The notes: a model not told the origin generated them from the sequence alone. A DNA stretch of 64,000 nucleotides from Photobacterium proteolyticum (GCF_001939735.1 NZ_MJIL01000044.1:1-64000); one strand, 5' to 3'. Positions 1-9,432 are shown, numbered from the stretch's first letter. Numbers and translations: made by a program.

Positions 1-80
1 CGGAATCGGTGATCGGTTTAAACCGGAATGAGCGATCGGATAATCCCGGAATCAGGGGTCGCAATACTCCGGAATATGCA
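1..80. mobile_element. Probable insertion-sequence end with 23-bp spaced repeats
   Basis: The heptamer CCGGAAT recurs at about 0 (cut by the window edge), 23, 46 and 69, exactly 23 bp apart, and the first copies continue into GATCGG. Regularly spaced direct repeats at the tip of an element are typical of transposase-binding ends, for example in the IS21 family. The repeats run into the truncated antitoxin fragment next door, as expected if the element inserted there. The transposase genes would lie beyond the left edge. Family assignment is inference. Confidence 0.5.
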
Positions 81-189
81 CCATAAATGCAATAAGCTCA
101 TCATATTGCTTGTCAGAGGTAATACCCTGTAGCCAAGGCATTACGTTTCTGTTTTCAATGGACAAGGCTTTCAGGGCTTCGATATTCAT
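52..189 (-). pseudogene. N-terminal fragment of a HigA-like antitoxin
   Basis: A 45-codon reading frame starts MNIEALKALS and contains PWLQGITSDKQYDELIAFM. This resembles the N-terminal region of HigA-type helix-turn-helix antitoxins, which are usually about 100-140 residues. The frame changes into insertion-sequence repeat sequence near residue 40 and stops, so the DNA-binding domain is missing. No toxin gene is visible downstream. The likely reading is an antitoxin gene cut by the insertion at the left edge. Family recognition rests on a short segment and is moderate. Confidence 0.45.
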
Positions 190-500
190 AGGTTATCCCT
201 TTTTGTTTTCTCGATGTTAATCAGTGCCGTTCACCCCACCACACTAGGGGAACACCAAATAGAAATAATCCAGTCCACTGTAAGAGGCATATGGTTAAGG
301 AAGAAACTGAATACTATCGCCTTGCGTGTCAGAGAGCTAAATCATCGCTTGTTGCTGCTTAACAATGATTACTAGTTGAGTGCTCTATGGGGTGACTGGT
401 ACGCTGGAACGACAAAGTCCCTCGGTAATTAAATAAATAGATAGTTGCCCAGATTACCGGTTGTTACAGCAGCCGTTTCTGAAAATTAGTAGCGTCGTCC
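190..500. other. Intergenic, no gene seen
   Basis: Lies between the start of the antitoxin fragment and the 3' end of the ParB-like gene. I see no convincing reading frame, strong hairpin or repeat. Confidence 0.4.
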
Positions 501-1691
501 TCACACTATTTTTATCGCTGCCTGCTTCGTAATTTTTAGTGATGCTTTGCCGGGTGCAAGACAAGGAACTGTAAATGGCTCGTTTATATTTCCCGCCCCT
601 TTTGCTGGAAGCTTGTTGCCTTCATCATCTTTTGTAAACTTTGCGACACGACGAACAGCTATCTTTTTTCCAAAAATAGGAATACCAAGGTAACTGTTCC
701 ATCCTTTAAATATTGCTGACAAACGACAAAGTAATGAGTATGACGCAGCTTCTCCAATCAACGTTTGCAAATAGTTTCTCACTTGATATTCGATGTCTTC
801 TTCACTTTTAATGCCAATCCCCGAAATTATTTTTGTTAAATAATATTCAGGTGTAACTGAAAACTCTTCGATTTCTGACACCTCGATTTGCTTTTTAATC
901 AGGTAATGCGCAAAGGCGTATGTCGCTGGCGAGGCCTGTATCTCCTGCCGATATTTTTTAGCCAGACTTTCAACTAGCGCTACAGAGTGAAGAATTTCTT
1001 GATTCTGTTTTACGTAGTCCACTGTCTCCATCTGTTGGTATTTATTACCCTGTGTACCACGAAAATGATATTTATTGGCTGTGTTATCAAAGCATTGGGC
1101 TAGTAGCGCTGCCTGGGCTAGTATGCGTGCATTTACCTGCACACCGGACATTTCAAGCACTTCCGCTCGAGAACGTGTGTTTCCAACATCAATATGTGCG
1201 AAGCTAAGTTGATCGGAGACTCCCCATATAATTACTGCAATAAATCCGTATTGGGATTGAGATGCAGCCTCTAATCTTGTGTGACCATCCATAATTTCGC
1301 CATCGAATCCAATAATTATTGGCTCGCCAGTGAGGCACCACTTTCGCTCGTTCATATCATTAGTAAAACGCTTAACCGTGGTTGCCTTTATACGCCGATT
1401 TTTTAGTCCTTCATTGATAGCTCCGCGTCTTGAGAATCGAAGCATATCTCGTGCGACAGTTGGGGTTATGTGAACTACTTCGTGACGTATAGGTAAATCA
1501 ATTGCCTTGAGCTGCGGATAATACTTGGCTTTTGATTTGAAGATCTCACTCATTGTTTCTACGGAGAGTTTTCTCGTTGAATTGTCCATCAACTCTTCTG
1601 AGCTAGCTATGTAGGTTTCTGGCAAGGCAGCGTATTCTTCAAGAAACACTTGTACAAGAGAGTCTTCATGCAGGTTTGGGGCGTTTTTCAT
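501..1691 (-). CDS. ParB/Srx-like domain protein, 396 aa
   Basis: The middle of the protein carries GEPIIIGFDGEIMDGHTRLEAA, split here as GEPIIIGFDGE and MDGHTRLEAA, the hallmark of ParB/sulfiredoxin-fold proteins (consensus DGxHRLxAA). It follows a basic stretch that includes FTNDMNERKWCLTG. Next comes a segment like HIDVGNTRSRAEVLEMSG, which I recognise from phage- and plasmid-borne ParB-like proteins, then a helical C-terminal half ending in a basic tail. There is no HTH of the chromosomal ParB kind and no partner ParA. The start is supported only by a weak purine stretch upstream. It diverges from a second DGQHR-like gene across a 25-bp palindrome. Substrate and role are unknown; DNA binding, NTP hydrolysis or a part in DNA modification are possible. 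Confidence 0.55.
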   Translation of the reverse strand: MKNAPNLHEDSLVQVFLEEYAALPETYIASSEELMDNSTRKLSVETMSEIFKSKAKYYPQLKAIDLPIRHEVVHITPTVARDMLRFSRRGAINEGLKNRRIKATTVKRFTNDMNERKWCLTGEPIIIGFDGEIMDGHTRLEAASQSQYGFIAVIIWGVSDQLSFAHIDVGNTRSRAEVLEMSGVQVNARILAQAALLAQCFDNTANKYHFRGTQGNKYQQMETVDYVKQNQEILHSVALVESLAKKYRQEIQASPATYAFAHYLIKKQIEVSEIEEFSVTPEYYLTKIISGIGIKSEEDIEYQVRNYLQTLIGEAASYSLLCRLSAIFKGWNSYLGIPIFGKKIAVRRVAKFTKDDEGNKLPAKGAGNINEPFTVPCLAPGKASLKITKQAAIKIV

Positions 1692-1729
1692 ACTGCTTAT
1701 TCTTTAGCTTACTATGAGGCGAGCAATTA

Positions 1730-1754
1730 TTGATCGGACGCAGCGTCCGATCAA
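1730..1754. promoter_or_regulatory. Perfect 11+3+11 palindrome between divergent genes
   Basis: TTGATCGGACG is followed by CAG and its exact reverse complement. The site lies 38 bp from the start of the minus-strand ParB-like gene and about 50 bp from the plus-strand gene. Position and symmetry fit an operator for a dimeric DNA-binding protein, or a parS-like binding site for the ParB-like product. There is no T-tract, so a terminator is unlikely. Confidence 0.6.
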
Positions 1755-1805
1755 GTCTGGAAAGAGAAAAAATGCGAGAATATGCGAAAATAAAATTAAC
1801 TTTAC

Positions 1806-2999
1806 GTGGTATCAGTGGAGAAAGTTTCAATCACAGGTCTTAGCCCAGATGTTGGTGATTTGTTGGACCAAAGTTTAGTCACACATCTTACGGCTATTGA
1901 GCTTCCGAGTTACTTTGATTTGGCATCGGCTCCTTATGTTTCTGAGATGGAAGCAACATTTAAAGCTATTCATAACAGAGCAAATTCATCAAGGATTACA
2001 AGGATATGCGACATCATTACACGGGGTTTGCTTGGAAAAGACAAAATCCCTGTGTTGTCTCTTACTTTCGTTGTTGGGGAGAAGCCAACCGTAGAGAAGA
2101 AAAGTAACGGTATAATCAAGTTATCGTATTACGCAAGTAACACGCTCATCGTTGATGGGGTTCTAAGTCTTTTTGCAATTATGACACTCCTTGGTTTTGA
2201 GCATCCTTTTGAAAAGAAAAGAAAACTTTCTAAGCAGTCGATCGTCGACAACAGTGAAATAAGACAACTGCTATCGAAACTTCCAATCCAATTAACATTG
2301 CTTTTCAATTCAACTAGCGGGATCAACCGCTGCGATATGATTTCTTACTACAGTATATATAATCAAAAGAACGAGCAATTACACGCACCGCTACCCGGAA
2401 CCTTAGTTACCGAAGATCCAATAAAGCAATATGTTAAAGAGATTACCAATGCTATCAATCTGGATGAGTATGGCGGAATGGTTTCGTCGGTTAGGCTGGC
2501 TAAATCTGATTTAGCCATCACGACAGAGTCAACTATGATTCGTGTGATCCTTGGTGCTATAGCGGGAGCCAGTGCCCAAGACAAAAACCGGATAAGTGAT
2601 TTCAATTCCGGGAAAGCCCCTTTTACCGATGAAGCAAAAGCTAACGCTAAGAACCTAGTTATCTTATTTTTTTCTGAGTGGTTATATCGCATGAAAAAGC
2701 AATTTGATAACGACAGGGATGGGCTTCATTATTCTCCGTCTGTTTGGCTAGCACTCAGTCTGGTTATCCATGAGATTATATACACGGGTGGTAGCAAGAA
2801 TGATGTGATGACCGCAGCTCAAAAGCTTTCTTGTTTAGACTATTCGAACAAAGCTGCTCATTGGGCTGAAAGTGGGGTTATGGAGCTTGATGTTACTGGA
2901 AGTTATTATATAAACGCTGCTGGCGGGGGAAGGCGTTTCCGGAAAGGGCTCGCCAAGTATTTTATTAAGCTAGTAAGAGAGCATGAGCAGAGCATATGA
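1806..2999 (+). CDS. DGQHR/DndB-like protein with degenerate motif, 397 aa
   Basis: The layout matches DndB/DGQHR-type proteins. A beta-rich N-terminal part is followed by NTLIVDGVLSLFAIMTLLG where the family usually has DGQHRLxAI. Then come a hydrophobic strand (LPIQLTLLF) and a segment ISYYSIYNQKN that resembles the family's xxFxDxNxxxK region. The DGQHR residues themselves are mostly lost (VDGVLS), so catalysis, if any, is doubtful. Translation must start at GTG 1806 or GTG 1815, neither with a good ribosome site. An ATG at 1772 with a better upstream purine run opens another frame (MREYAKIKLTLRGISGE) that stops after 23 codons, so a frameshifted N-terminus is possible. No other Dnd or BREX genes are nearby. 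Family call is tentative. Confidence 0.45.
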   Translation: MVSVEKVSITGLSPDVGDLLDQSLVTHLTAIELPSYFDLASAPYVSEMEATFKAIHNRANSSRITRICDIITRGLLGKDKIPVLSLTFVVGEKPTVEKKSNGIIKLSYYASNTLIVDGVLSLFAIMTLLGFEHPFEKKRKLSKQSIVDNSEIRQLLSKLPIQLTLLFNSTSGINRCDMISYYSIYNQKNEQLHAPLPGTLVTEDPIKQYVKEITNAINLDEYGGMVSSVRLAKSDLAITTESTMIRVILGAIAGASAQDKNRISDFNSGKAPFTDEAKANAKNLVILFFSEWLYRMKKQFDNDRDGLHYSPSVWLALSLVIHEIIYTGGSKNDVMTAAQKLSCLDYSNKAAHWAESGVMELDVTGSYYINAAGGGRRFRKGLAKYFIKLVREHEQSI

Positions 3000-3445
3000 T
3001 GGTTCGTTTTTTGAGTTAGTCTCGACCAAATCTCTGTTATTTGGATTAGTCTGGATGTAGAAAACCCAAGCATTGGACTTTCAACTACTTTAGTTACAGT
3101 TAAATATGAACACAAATAATATAATTTTTCCTCATGTTAGGCGGTTTAGGGACGGTGCTTGAAAATTCCAAGAAACGCGCAGAAAGCGTACTTTGGGCGA
3201 GAAGTTTCCACATGCATGGCCATGCAAAAACCACTTTCCGTTACAACTCAGATCGGGACAGAAACGTGTCAGTGAGGTTGCTAAATTAGTAATCTATGAA
3301 TTACCTCAAGTATCGCAAAGAGATTGTTACTTGTGGCGAATATGACACCTCTCTAATATGACACCTCTCTAATGAGGTGGCCTGATTTACCAAACCACCA
3401 TAGTTTGTTGCCAGAGGTAACAGAGGTACAAAACACCTCTGGTCA
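3000..3445. other. Intergenic with tandem repeat and inverted repeat
   Basis: No gene is supported. Two exact 16-bp tandem copies (TATGACACCTCTCTAA) lie at 3341-3356 and 3357-3372. An inverted repeat, CCAGAGGT (3411-3418) with ACCTCTGG (3435-3442), sits just past the stop codon of the large minus-strand gene and could terminate its transcript, although there is no clear T-tract. The tetramer CCTC/GAGG recurs throughout the last 100 bases. Confidence 0.45.
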
Positions 3446-6400
3446 TTATGGTCGCTCTGCTGCCTTTAGCCAGTCGTCTATACCTCTGACACCCAAAGCA
3501 AGTAACACATCTTGCAGGGCAACTACACGCTGCAGCATCTGGCCATCATCTAACTCCTCTTGCTCTTCAGCCTCAGCGAACAAGCGAGTTAAAAATTGTG
3601 TGAGGTGATGGTCCCGATCGTAAAGGTAACCATTAGAACTCCGGATATGAGCTAGATACAGTTCAGCAGCATTAAGAGTCAGCATCGGATCGTGCTGAGA
3701 TTTTGCATTGAGCCACTCGCTAAAGCCCCACAACTCGCCTTTGTGTTGCTCTTCGCCTTCCTTTAATACAGAAAAATAGTGCTCTAGCAATTGGTGAGGA
3801 ACAGAAAGCATTTGAGCTTTATCTCGGAATAGCCCTTCAATTTCCTTAGCAACTACTTTGGCTATGTGGTTTTGCGTTGAAAGTCCATGTTCTAGTCCTG
3901 TGAAGCATTGATCAGGATGTGCTTTAGCGTTCCCGGAATGAGTCCATACACCAGAAGCACCACGCCAGGCGCTAGCTGAGCCTAACGCCTTTAAGTCCGT
4001 CAGTAGATCGGAATAGGTGATATGGTTTGCCATCGCGCAGAGTGCTGAGAGTCGGCCCCATATCTCAAGGTCACTTTCTTCGCCTTCATGGCGTAAGCGC
4101 AGCAGATAGGGGGCGACAAGCTCATATTTGTGGTAATAGGCGTAATACAAGCAGCGTTCGGCCAGTTTCCAAAGCCCATGAGTGGAATTACTCATCGCCA
4201 TCTCAAATAAGGCCCATCCCAGTTCGGGATAGCGACTTTGCAAGTACGGTAAACTGCGCAATATCACGGCACAGATAGCCTGGTGTTGATCCGATGCCCA
4301 CTGTTTCAGCGCATCGGCTAGAGCTCCAGGCCATGGTATTCCAGTTTCCTCTAGCTGATTGGCTAGGATGACCATCGCTTCAGCAGCTCTACCACGCCTC
4401 ATATTGATCCCCTTCGTGAGCCAATCAACAGAGTCGCCCGAAACGGAGCTATTTTCCTCCTGTAGCGACAAAAACGTGTTAGCAATGGAAATAACTCTAT
4501 CTGAATCATTGCTGACAACATGTGCGCAACTCTCAATCGCGTTGGCAGTAGAACGTTTGTGCATCCAGCGCTGACTGTGGCGCTCTAGCTCGTCGAGAAT
4601 TGCCCCAGCTAAATCCTGGCCCTCCGGAACTTCTAAAGGCGCCCAATTGCTGTCACTCGGACTTAAGTTGCCAAATCGGTGAGCTAGATGATTGGCGCAA
4701 CCGTTCAAAATGTCATCCCGGAAGCGCTCCGACAATTCCTCCCAACGATTAGAAAGCAGCCATAAAAAGCGAATTGGTTGATAAGAGGCCGCGATAGACA
4801 ATTGATGACCGACCTCACTCTCCCCACCAATAAGATGCTCATCCAAGCAGTGTCTGTTGTATCCGTGATAGTGGCTTAGCAATCGCATGACAGCTTTGTT
4901 GTCGGCGTCGAGAAAGACCTGATAGGAAAATGGCGCACACACTGTACCTCCCCATGATGTAATCTCGGCTTTACGTAGTAATGGCCAGCACGCTTTTTCG
5001 TGCTCCCTCAGGATGGATAGTATCGCAGTAGTACGCATATGACATGGAACAGCCAAGCTCATTTCAGCTTGTTCCTGTATCATCCATTGTCGACGTTCTG
5101 GGTTGTCGGCATCCTCCTGACGGATCGATAGGATGTTTGAGACAACTGCATTCTGCACACTTGGTGCTAGATGAATATATGCAGTCTGGATTAGCGTCCC
5201 TAGCTCATAGGCTATAGCAGAACTGTATAATTTCGGTTCGCTTAGTATACGGCCTATCATCTCTAGGTTGTTTTCTGGAGCGGTTGTACAGGCAAGTAGA
5301 CCAAAGTAGCACAGCGCCCCTTCGTTGCTGAGACATATACGCTCTTGGTTGGCCCTCCACCAGGCAGAACCCTCTTTACTGTGCTGTAAAATAGATGCCT
5401 CAACAGCGTCCATCAACGACCGTATGCTATCGATATGCCGAAAGTCTCGCTCTGAATGCGAATCTTCATAGGACGTTTTGTCTAAAAATCCATGCCGAAA
5501 CACATTTGTTGGAGTGCGGTATCTAGCCGACTCAAGAGTGCTCCAGCGCTCAATATCTGAAACCACCAACTCGAGTAGCTTAGTAGAGTCCTTGAGCTGT
5601 TTTGGCAAAAAGCTGTCGTCGTTGCCAAACTCATGCGGGCGGCAGCGCAACTTATCTTCCCAGTTATACCTGTTCAAGTCCTGGTCTTGGATATCACCGG
5701 CGATATAGCCCCAAAGCTTAGAGGCACACAGACCTCCATATTGAATGCCATAGGCCAATGCATTGCCGACAAAACTGTGATCAGAAACCGGCATCTCAAG
5801 TATCTTTTCAATCAACGCAGAGCATTGAGTAACTCGACCTTTTGGAAATCGAGTAACTTCATGAGCTAGAGAATGTAGGAGCTGGCTTCTCTCATTGAAA
5901 TCCTGTGACAGAATGTCTAGCCAAAACGCTAGCACACCTGAAGTATCTTCGATTTTCCATCGTGATACTTGATAAGCATGCTGCACTATGCCAGTAGAAT
6001 CTTGAGCCAGCTTGAGGTAGGGGACTAGGTGCCTCATCCAGAAGTGATGCCACTCAATGCTGTTAGCACGGCTGTAGATCGCTTGGAAAACATCCTTGTT
6101 CTGATTGCGTAGTTCGCGGAGCATAGACCAGTCATCATCATGTGGTGGCCTTTCTGCATAGGTTTCTGCTACAAGTCTGCTGATATGGAAAGCGTGATTA
6201 CCAATCAAGACGGTCCGTATTTGCTTCCTAAACTCTCGCCGATCACCATTAGCTATCTGTTCCACAAAATTGCGAATGGTGGGGCGGACGAAAGGGACTG
6301 GGGGTAACTGCTGAATAAAGGCATTGAGTGTTACTCCATCGCGTTTTGCACCACTGATTACTAATACATCTAGCAGTGTTTGGTGGCCGAACTCTAGCTG

Positions 6401-8017
6401 TTTGTCTTGTCTTTCATGCAGAATATTGCAGCTGAGCAGAGTACGCACAGTCTGATCACTGACATCTAGTCGCTGAGGAGGAAGTGAAAGACTGCGTGAT
6501 ACCAACATTGCACAGGCAAACTTTTCCAAGGCCTCCAAGGCCGGTCTGCCTAGCAAGGGGTTACCTTCTACGATCGTGTTTAGGTAACGAGTAGATAGTG
6601 ATTGGCTCGTAACGATGTTAAAGCTGCCACCTTGCTGTGCGAGCTCAACAAAGAGTGCCAGTTCGCGCGGATTGCAGAGCAGATCTTGGGTAACAGGCTC
6701 AATATTCGAGGTCTCGATACCGAGTCGATTGAGTAGAGGGATGATCTCTGTTTCCCAGCCTAAAGGTTGGCAGGAGATCTGCTCCTCCCATTGGCGTTGT
6801 GCAATACGCCGATCGTATCGACTGTCGAACTCACGGCAAGCAGTCACCACTGTGGCATTTGGGATCTTTGTTAGACGATCTATCTGGGCAAGGAAGTAGC
6901 TGAGAACGGTGTGCTCACGGGCTATAGATAAGACATCCAGCGAGTCGATCAGTACTACGACATGGGTTTCGTCAGCCAAGCGCGCAGCTTCTTCAACCCA
7001 GTGTTCATCGAGCCCCTGTGCTCGCCGCTCTTGCGCTGTGGGGAGGTCAACAAACTCTCTGGCTTGAATGAATAACGGTTGCAGATCTGTATTTTCTTGT
7101 GCGTAACGTTCTAACTCTTCTTGTACTGATAGCATCACGCAGGTTTTTCCCGAGCCGGGCTGCCCAGTCAGCAATATCGATCGTCTCTTTTCTTTGATGG
7201 CTTCGATTACAGAGTGAACTGTATGGCTAGGGAGACGTTCTGGACCGATCTCTCTGCACCAGGAACGGCCGATTGATGAAATACTTTCAAAAGATGAGCG
7301 GATCCGCTGTATTTCTATAGGTGGAACGAAAAGAGAGCCAGACTTGAGGAGCAGCTCTTTTATGTCATCTTTGGTTAGTCGATGCTGCGCTGCGACAGTC
7401 AATCCTTGTCCCTGAGCACGCATGCCAAGTTGATCCAATCGCCTCCACAGTGCGTCGAAGGCCACATCGTGCTGGCTTACCAGAACTCGTAAGCGTTCCT
7501 TCAGTAACTCTTGCATTCGCTCTAATTCGGGACTGACCTCAAACACAATACACTGAAGGACATGATAAGTTGTTAGGTGTGCTCCTTGCTTTTGAAGCAA
7601 GGTGTGGAGTTTGTCGTCGGTAACTCGATGGGCCTTTGTCAGGAGTGCTTGGTAGCTATGAGCATCTGAGTAGTTGGCGCTGAACTCTTTCAGGGCTTTC
7701 AAGTCACCAAATGAATCTCGAGAATAAAAACGGACTTCGGCATTAGGCTCTTCAGCCAGCAAGTTGATCGCATTTTGCAGTTCATCTTCAAGGTCACTGA
7801 AAGACCAACTCTTGTGTAAGGATTGGTTTTTCTTACACTGGCAGCAAATCCGTTTACCGCTAGTTTTGCCAATCACAACGTCATCAACTGGAGTAGATAC
7901 AGAATCAACCTCGATCCACTGGTAATCAGGGTCCGACAATACAGTTAAAGCTAAATCCATCGCAACCAATGTTTGATAACCGTCTCCTCGATTAGATTGA
8001 ATGCCAGCCTTACTCAT
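3446..8017 (-). CDS. Cap4-like nuclease + STAND NTPase, Avs-like defence protein, 1523 aa
   Basis: Residues 9-65 look like a Cap4/DUF4297-type PD-(D/E)XK nuclease: RGDGYQTLVAMDLAL, then E36, D45/D46 and Q60-x-K62 in CCQCKK. Residues 280-400 form a STAND/NACHT-type P-loop NTPase with Walker A GQPGSGKT (285-292), Walker B VVVLIDSLDVL (353-363) and a sensor-like VTACREFD. About 1000 further residues look alpha-helical and repeat-like, as in sensor domains. This order is that of Avs (AVAST) anti-phage proteins, where binding of a phage protein to the C-terminal repeats triggers oligomerisation and the nuclease. The start has a good ribosome site (AAAGGAAG). It is a single gene with its own AT-rich upstream region, next to insertion-sequence and ParB-like genes. 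Exact Avs type and target cannot be read from sequence alone. Confidence 0.7.
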   Translation of the reverse strand: MSKAGIQSNRGDGYQTLVAMDLALTVLSDPDYQWIEVDSVSTPVDDVVIGKTSGKRICCQCKKNQSLHKSWSFSDLEDELQNAINLLAEEPNAEVRFYSRDSFGDLKALKEFSANYSDAHSYQALLTKAHRVTDDKLHTLLQKQGAHLTTYHVLQCIVFEVSPELERMQELLKERLRVLVSQHDVAFDALWRRLDQLGMRAQGQGLTVAAQHRLTKDDIKELLLKSGSLFVPPIEIQRIRSSFESISSIGRSWCREIGPERLPSHTVHSVIEAIKEKRRSILLTGQPGSGKTCVMLSVQEELERYAQENTDLQPLFIQAREFVDLPTAQERRAQGLDEHWVEEAARLADETHVVVLIDSLDVLSIAREHTVLSYFLAQIDRLTKIPNATVVTACREFDSRYDRRIAQRQWEEQISCQPLGWETEIIPLLNRLGIETSNIEPVTQDLLCNPRELALFVELAQQGGSFNIVTSQSLSTRYLNTIVEGNPLLGRPALEALEKFACAMLVSRSLSLPPQRLDVSDQTVRTLLSCNILHERQDKQLEFGHQTLLDVLVISGAKRDGVTLNAFIQQLPPVPFVRPTIRNFVEQIANGDRREFRKQIRTVLIGNHAFHISRLVAETYAERPPHDDDWSMLRELRNQNKDVFQAIYSRANSIEWHHFWMRHLVPYLKLAQDSTGIVQHAYQVSRWKIEDTSGVLAFWLDILSQDFNERSQLLHSLAHEVTRFPKGRVTQCSALIEKILEMPVSDHSFVGNALAYGIQYGGLCASKLWGYIAGDIQDQDLNRYNWEDKLRCRPHEFGNDDSFLPKQLKDSTKLLELVVSDIERWSTLESARYRTPTNVFRHGFLDKTSYEDSHSERDFRHIDSIRSLMDAVEASILQHSKEGSAWWRANQERICLSNEGALCYFGLLACTTAPENNLEMIGRILSEPKLYSSAIAYELGTLIQTAYIHLAPSVQNAVVSNILSIRQEDADNPERRQWMIQEQAEMSLAVPCHMRTTAILSILREHEKACWPLLRKAEITSWGGTVCAPFSYQVFLDADNKAVMRLLSHYHGYNRHCLDEHLIGGESEVGHQLSIAASYQPIRFLWLLSNRWEELSERFRDDILNGCANHLAHRFGNLSPSDSNWAPLEVPEGQDLAGAILDELERHSQRWMHKRSTANAIESCAHVVSNDSDRVISIANTFLSLQEENSSVSGDSVDWLTKGINMRRGRAAEAMVILANQLEETGIPWPGALADALKQWASDQHQAICAVILRSLPYLQSRYPELGWALFEMAMSNSTHGLWKLAERCLYYAYYHKYELVAPYLLRLRHEGEESDLEIWGRLSALCAMANHITYSDLLTDLKALGSASAWRGASGVWTHSGNAKAHPDQCFTGLEHGLSTQNHIAKVVAKEIEGLFRDKAQMLSVPHQLLEHYFSVLKEGEEQHKGELWGFSEWLNAKSQHDPMLTLNAAELYLAHIRSSNGYLYDRDHHLTQFLTRLFAEAEEQEELDDGQMLQRVVALQDVLLALGVRGIDDWLKAAERP

Positions 8018-8577
8018 AGATGACTTCCTTTACCTTGCATAAAACTATATATATCAATGACATTAGTGAAGTATAACAAGACACTAAACTTCAATGTATT
8101 GATTTGAACAGTTAACCGACGTCGAATGATCTAATTTCAGTTGAGTCGTGAGTTAGCGGTAATACCGGATTGTCTGCCATATCATCATCCTTGTTCCCTA
8201 ACCTGCCTTTTGCCAAATTCAGATAAGACAGCAGGTTATGAAACCAAGCACGCATCCTGGGGATTAGATAAATTTGGTCAAACTGAAGTTACAGAAAGTG
8301 TTTCGAACAACAGCTCTATGAAGCAATGGAGCAGAAGCATGTTGGATCAACCTGTCAACTCTAGTCAAATAGGTGCAATGAAACTGACAGGCTTTATTCA
8401 TACTAACGATATAAAACTAGACCTAAACATTGATGACCTCTCATATTTTCAACCACCCTCTTCTTCTCATACTTGATAGTCGTTCAAATTTTTCAAACAA
8501 GCTGTTCGTTTTTTCCCCCTGTTTGCTTCGCACGTTGCTTTCTACACTACAGAAAAGAAAGAAATTTGGAGGCGACT
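8018..8577. other. Divergent intergenic region before the pirin gene
   Basis: AT-rich sequence upstream of the STAND gene (ATATATAT near 8050) probably holds its promoter. A 111-codon plus-strand frame at 8141-8476 has no recognisable domain, starts with GTG, lacks a clear ribosome site and is unlikely to be real. The last 30 bases hold the pirin ribosome site (GGAGG). Confidence 0.4.
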
Positions 8578-9417
8578 ATGGCAATCCGACGTATCAAACA
8601 AGTCATTCAATCTCACCCATCATCTGATGGCGATGGCGTAAAAATCCAGCGTGTACATGGATTTAATAACACCAGCTTTTCACCATTCTTAATGATCGAT
8701 GAATTGAAATCGATTAGCCCTGATGACTACATTGGTGGATTTCCAGATCACCCGCATCGCGGCATAGAAACTCTCACGTATATGCTCAATGGCCATTTCC
8801 AACATAAAGACCATATGGGCAACGTAGGTGAATTACAGGATGGTGGCGCGCAATGGATGTCTGCAGGTAAAGGCGTCATCCACAGTGAAATGCCGATGAT
8901 GACTGACGGCTTGCTACACGGCTTCCAAATCTGGATTAACTTGCCAGCTGCCAAGAAGATGCAGCCAGCTCAATACACTGACTTTCAGCCTGAGATGATC
9001 ACTGAAAAGGCATTAGGCCAAAATAACCTAGTTCGGTTAATTTCAGGTGATCTCACCATTCAAGGCGATACAATCAAAGGGCCCTTGCAGCAAACTGGTG
9101 TTCCAACCACAATCGCAGACTGGCAAGCCACCAAAGGGGCGAAATTTACCAGTTGCCTAAATCCCGACTTCCAAGCGATGCTCTATGTCTACAAAGGTAC
9201 AATTGAAGTGGAAGGACAAACCGTCAAAACCGGACAGTTGGCGTTACTCGATCACGGTGAGGGGCTAGCCATCACAAACACCGAAGACAGCGGTGTGCTG
9301 TTACTTTCGGGCATCCCAATCAATGAGCCTGTGGTGCATTACGGCCCGTTTGTAATGAATAGCATGGAAGAGATTGAGCAAGCCATACAAGACTACCAGC
9401 AAGGTCAATTGGTATAA
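8578..9417 (+). CDS. Pirin family protein, 279 aa
   Basis: Pirins are bicupin iron proteins; bacterial members include quercetin dioxygenases and redox-responsive modulators. The N-terminal cupin carries FPDHPHRGIETLTYML and the second metal-binding part, with HSEMP. The C-terminal signature VHYGPFVMNSMEEIEQA is typical. I choose ATG 8578 because GGAGG lies seven bases upstream; the frame is open upstream but that extension (rich in F and C) is not pirin-like. A truncated second copy follows 190 bp downstream. Substrate is unknown; function is by family. Confidence 0.85.
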   Translation: MAIRRIKQVIQSHPSSDGDGVKIQRVHGFNNTSFSPFLMIDELKSISPDDYIGGFPDHPHRGIETLTYMLNGHFQHKDHMGNVGELQDGGAQWMSAGKGVIHSEMPMMTDGLLHGFQIWINLPAAKKMQPAQYTDFQPEMITEKALGQNNLVRLISGDLTIQGDTIKGPLQQTGVPTTIADWQATKGAKFTSCLNPDFQAMLYVYKGTIEVEGQTVKTGQLALLDHGEGLAITNTEDSGVLLLSGIPINEPVVHYGPFVMNSMEEIEQAIQDYQQGQLV

Positions 9418-9432
9418 CAGACAACCATATTT

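Noticed and set aside
8141-8476. 111-codon plus-strand frame upstream of the pirin
   Set aside because: No recognisable domain, weak start, irregular composition; probably chance.
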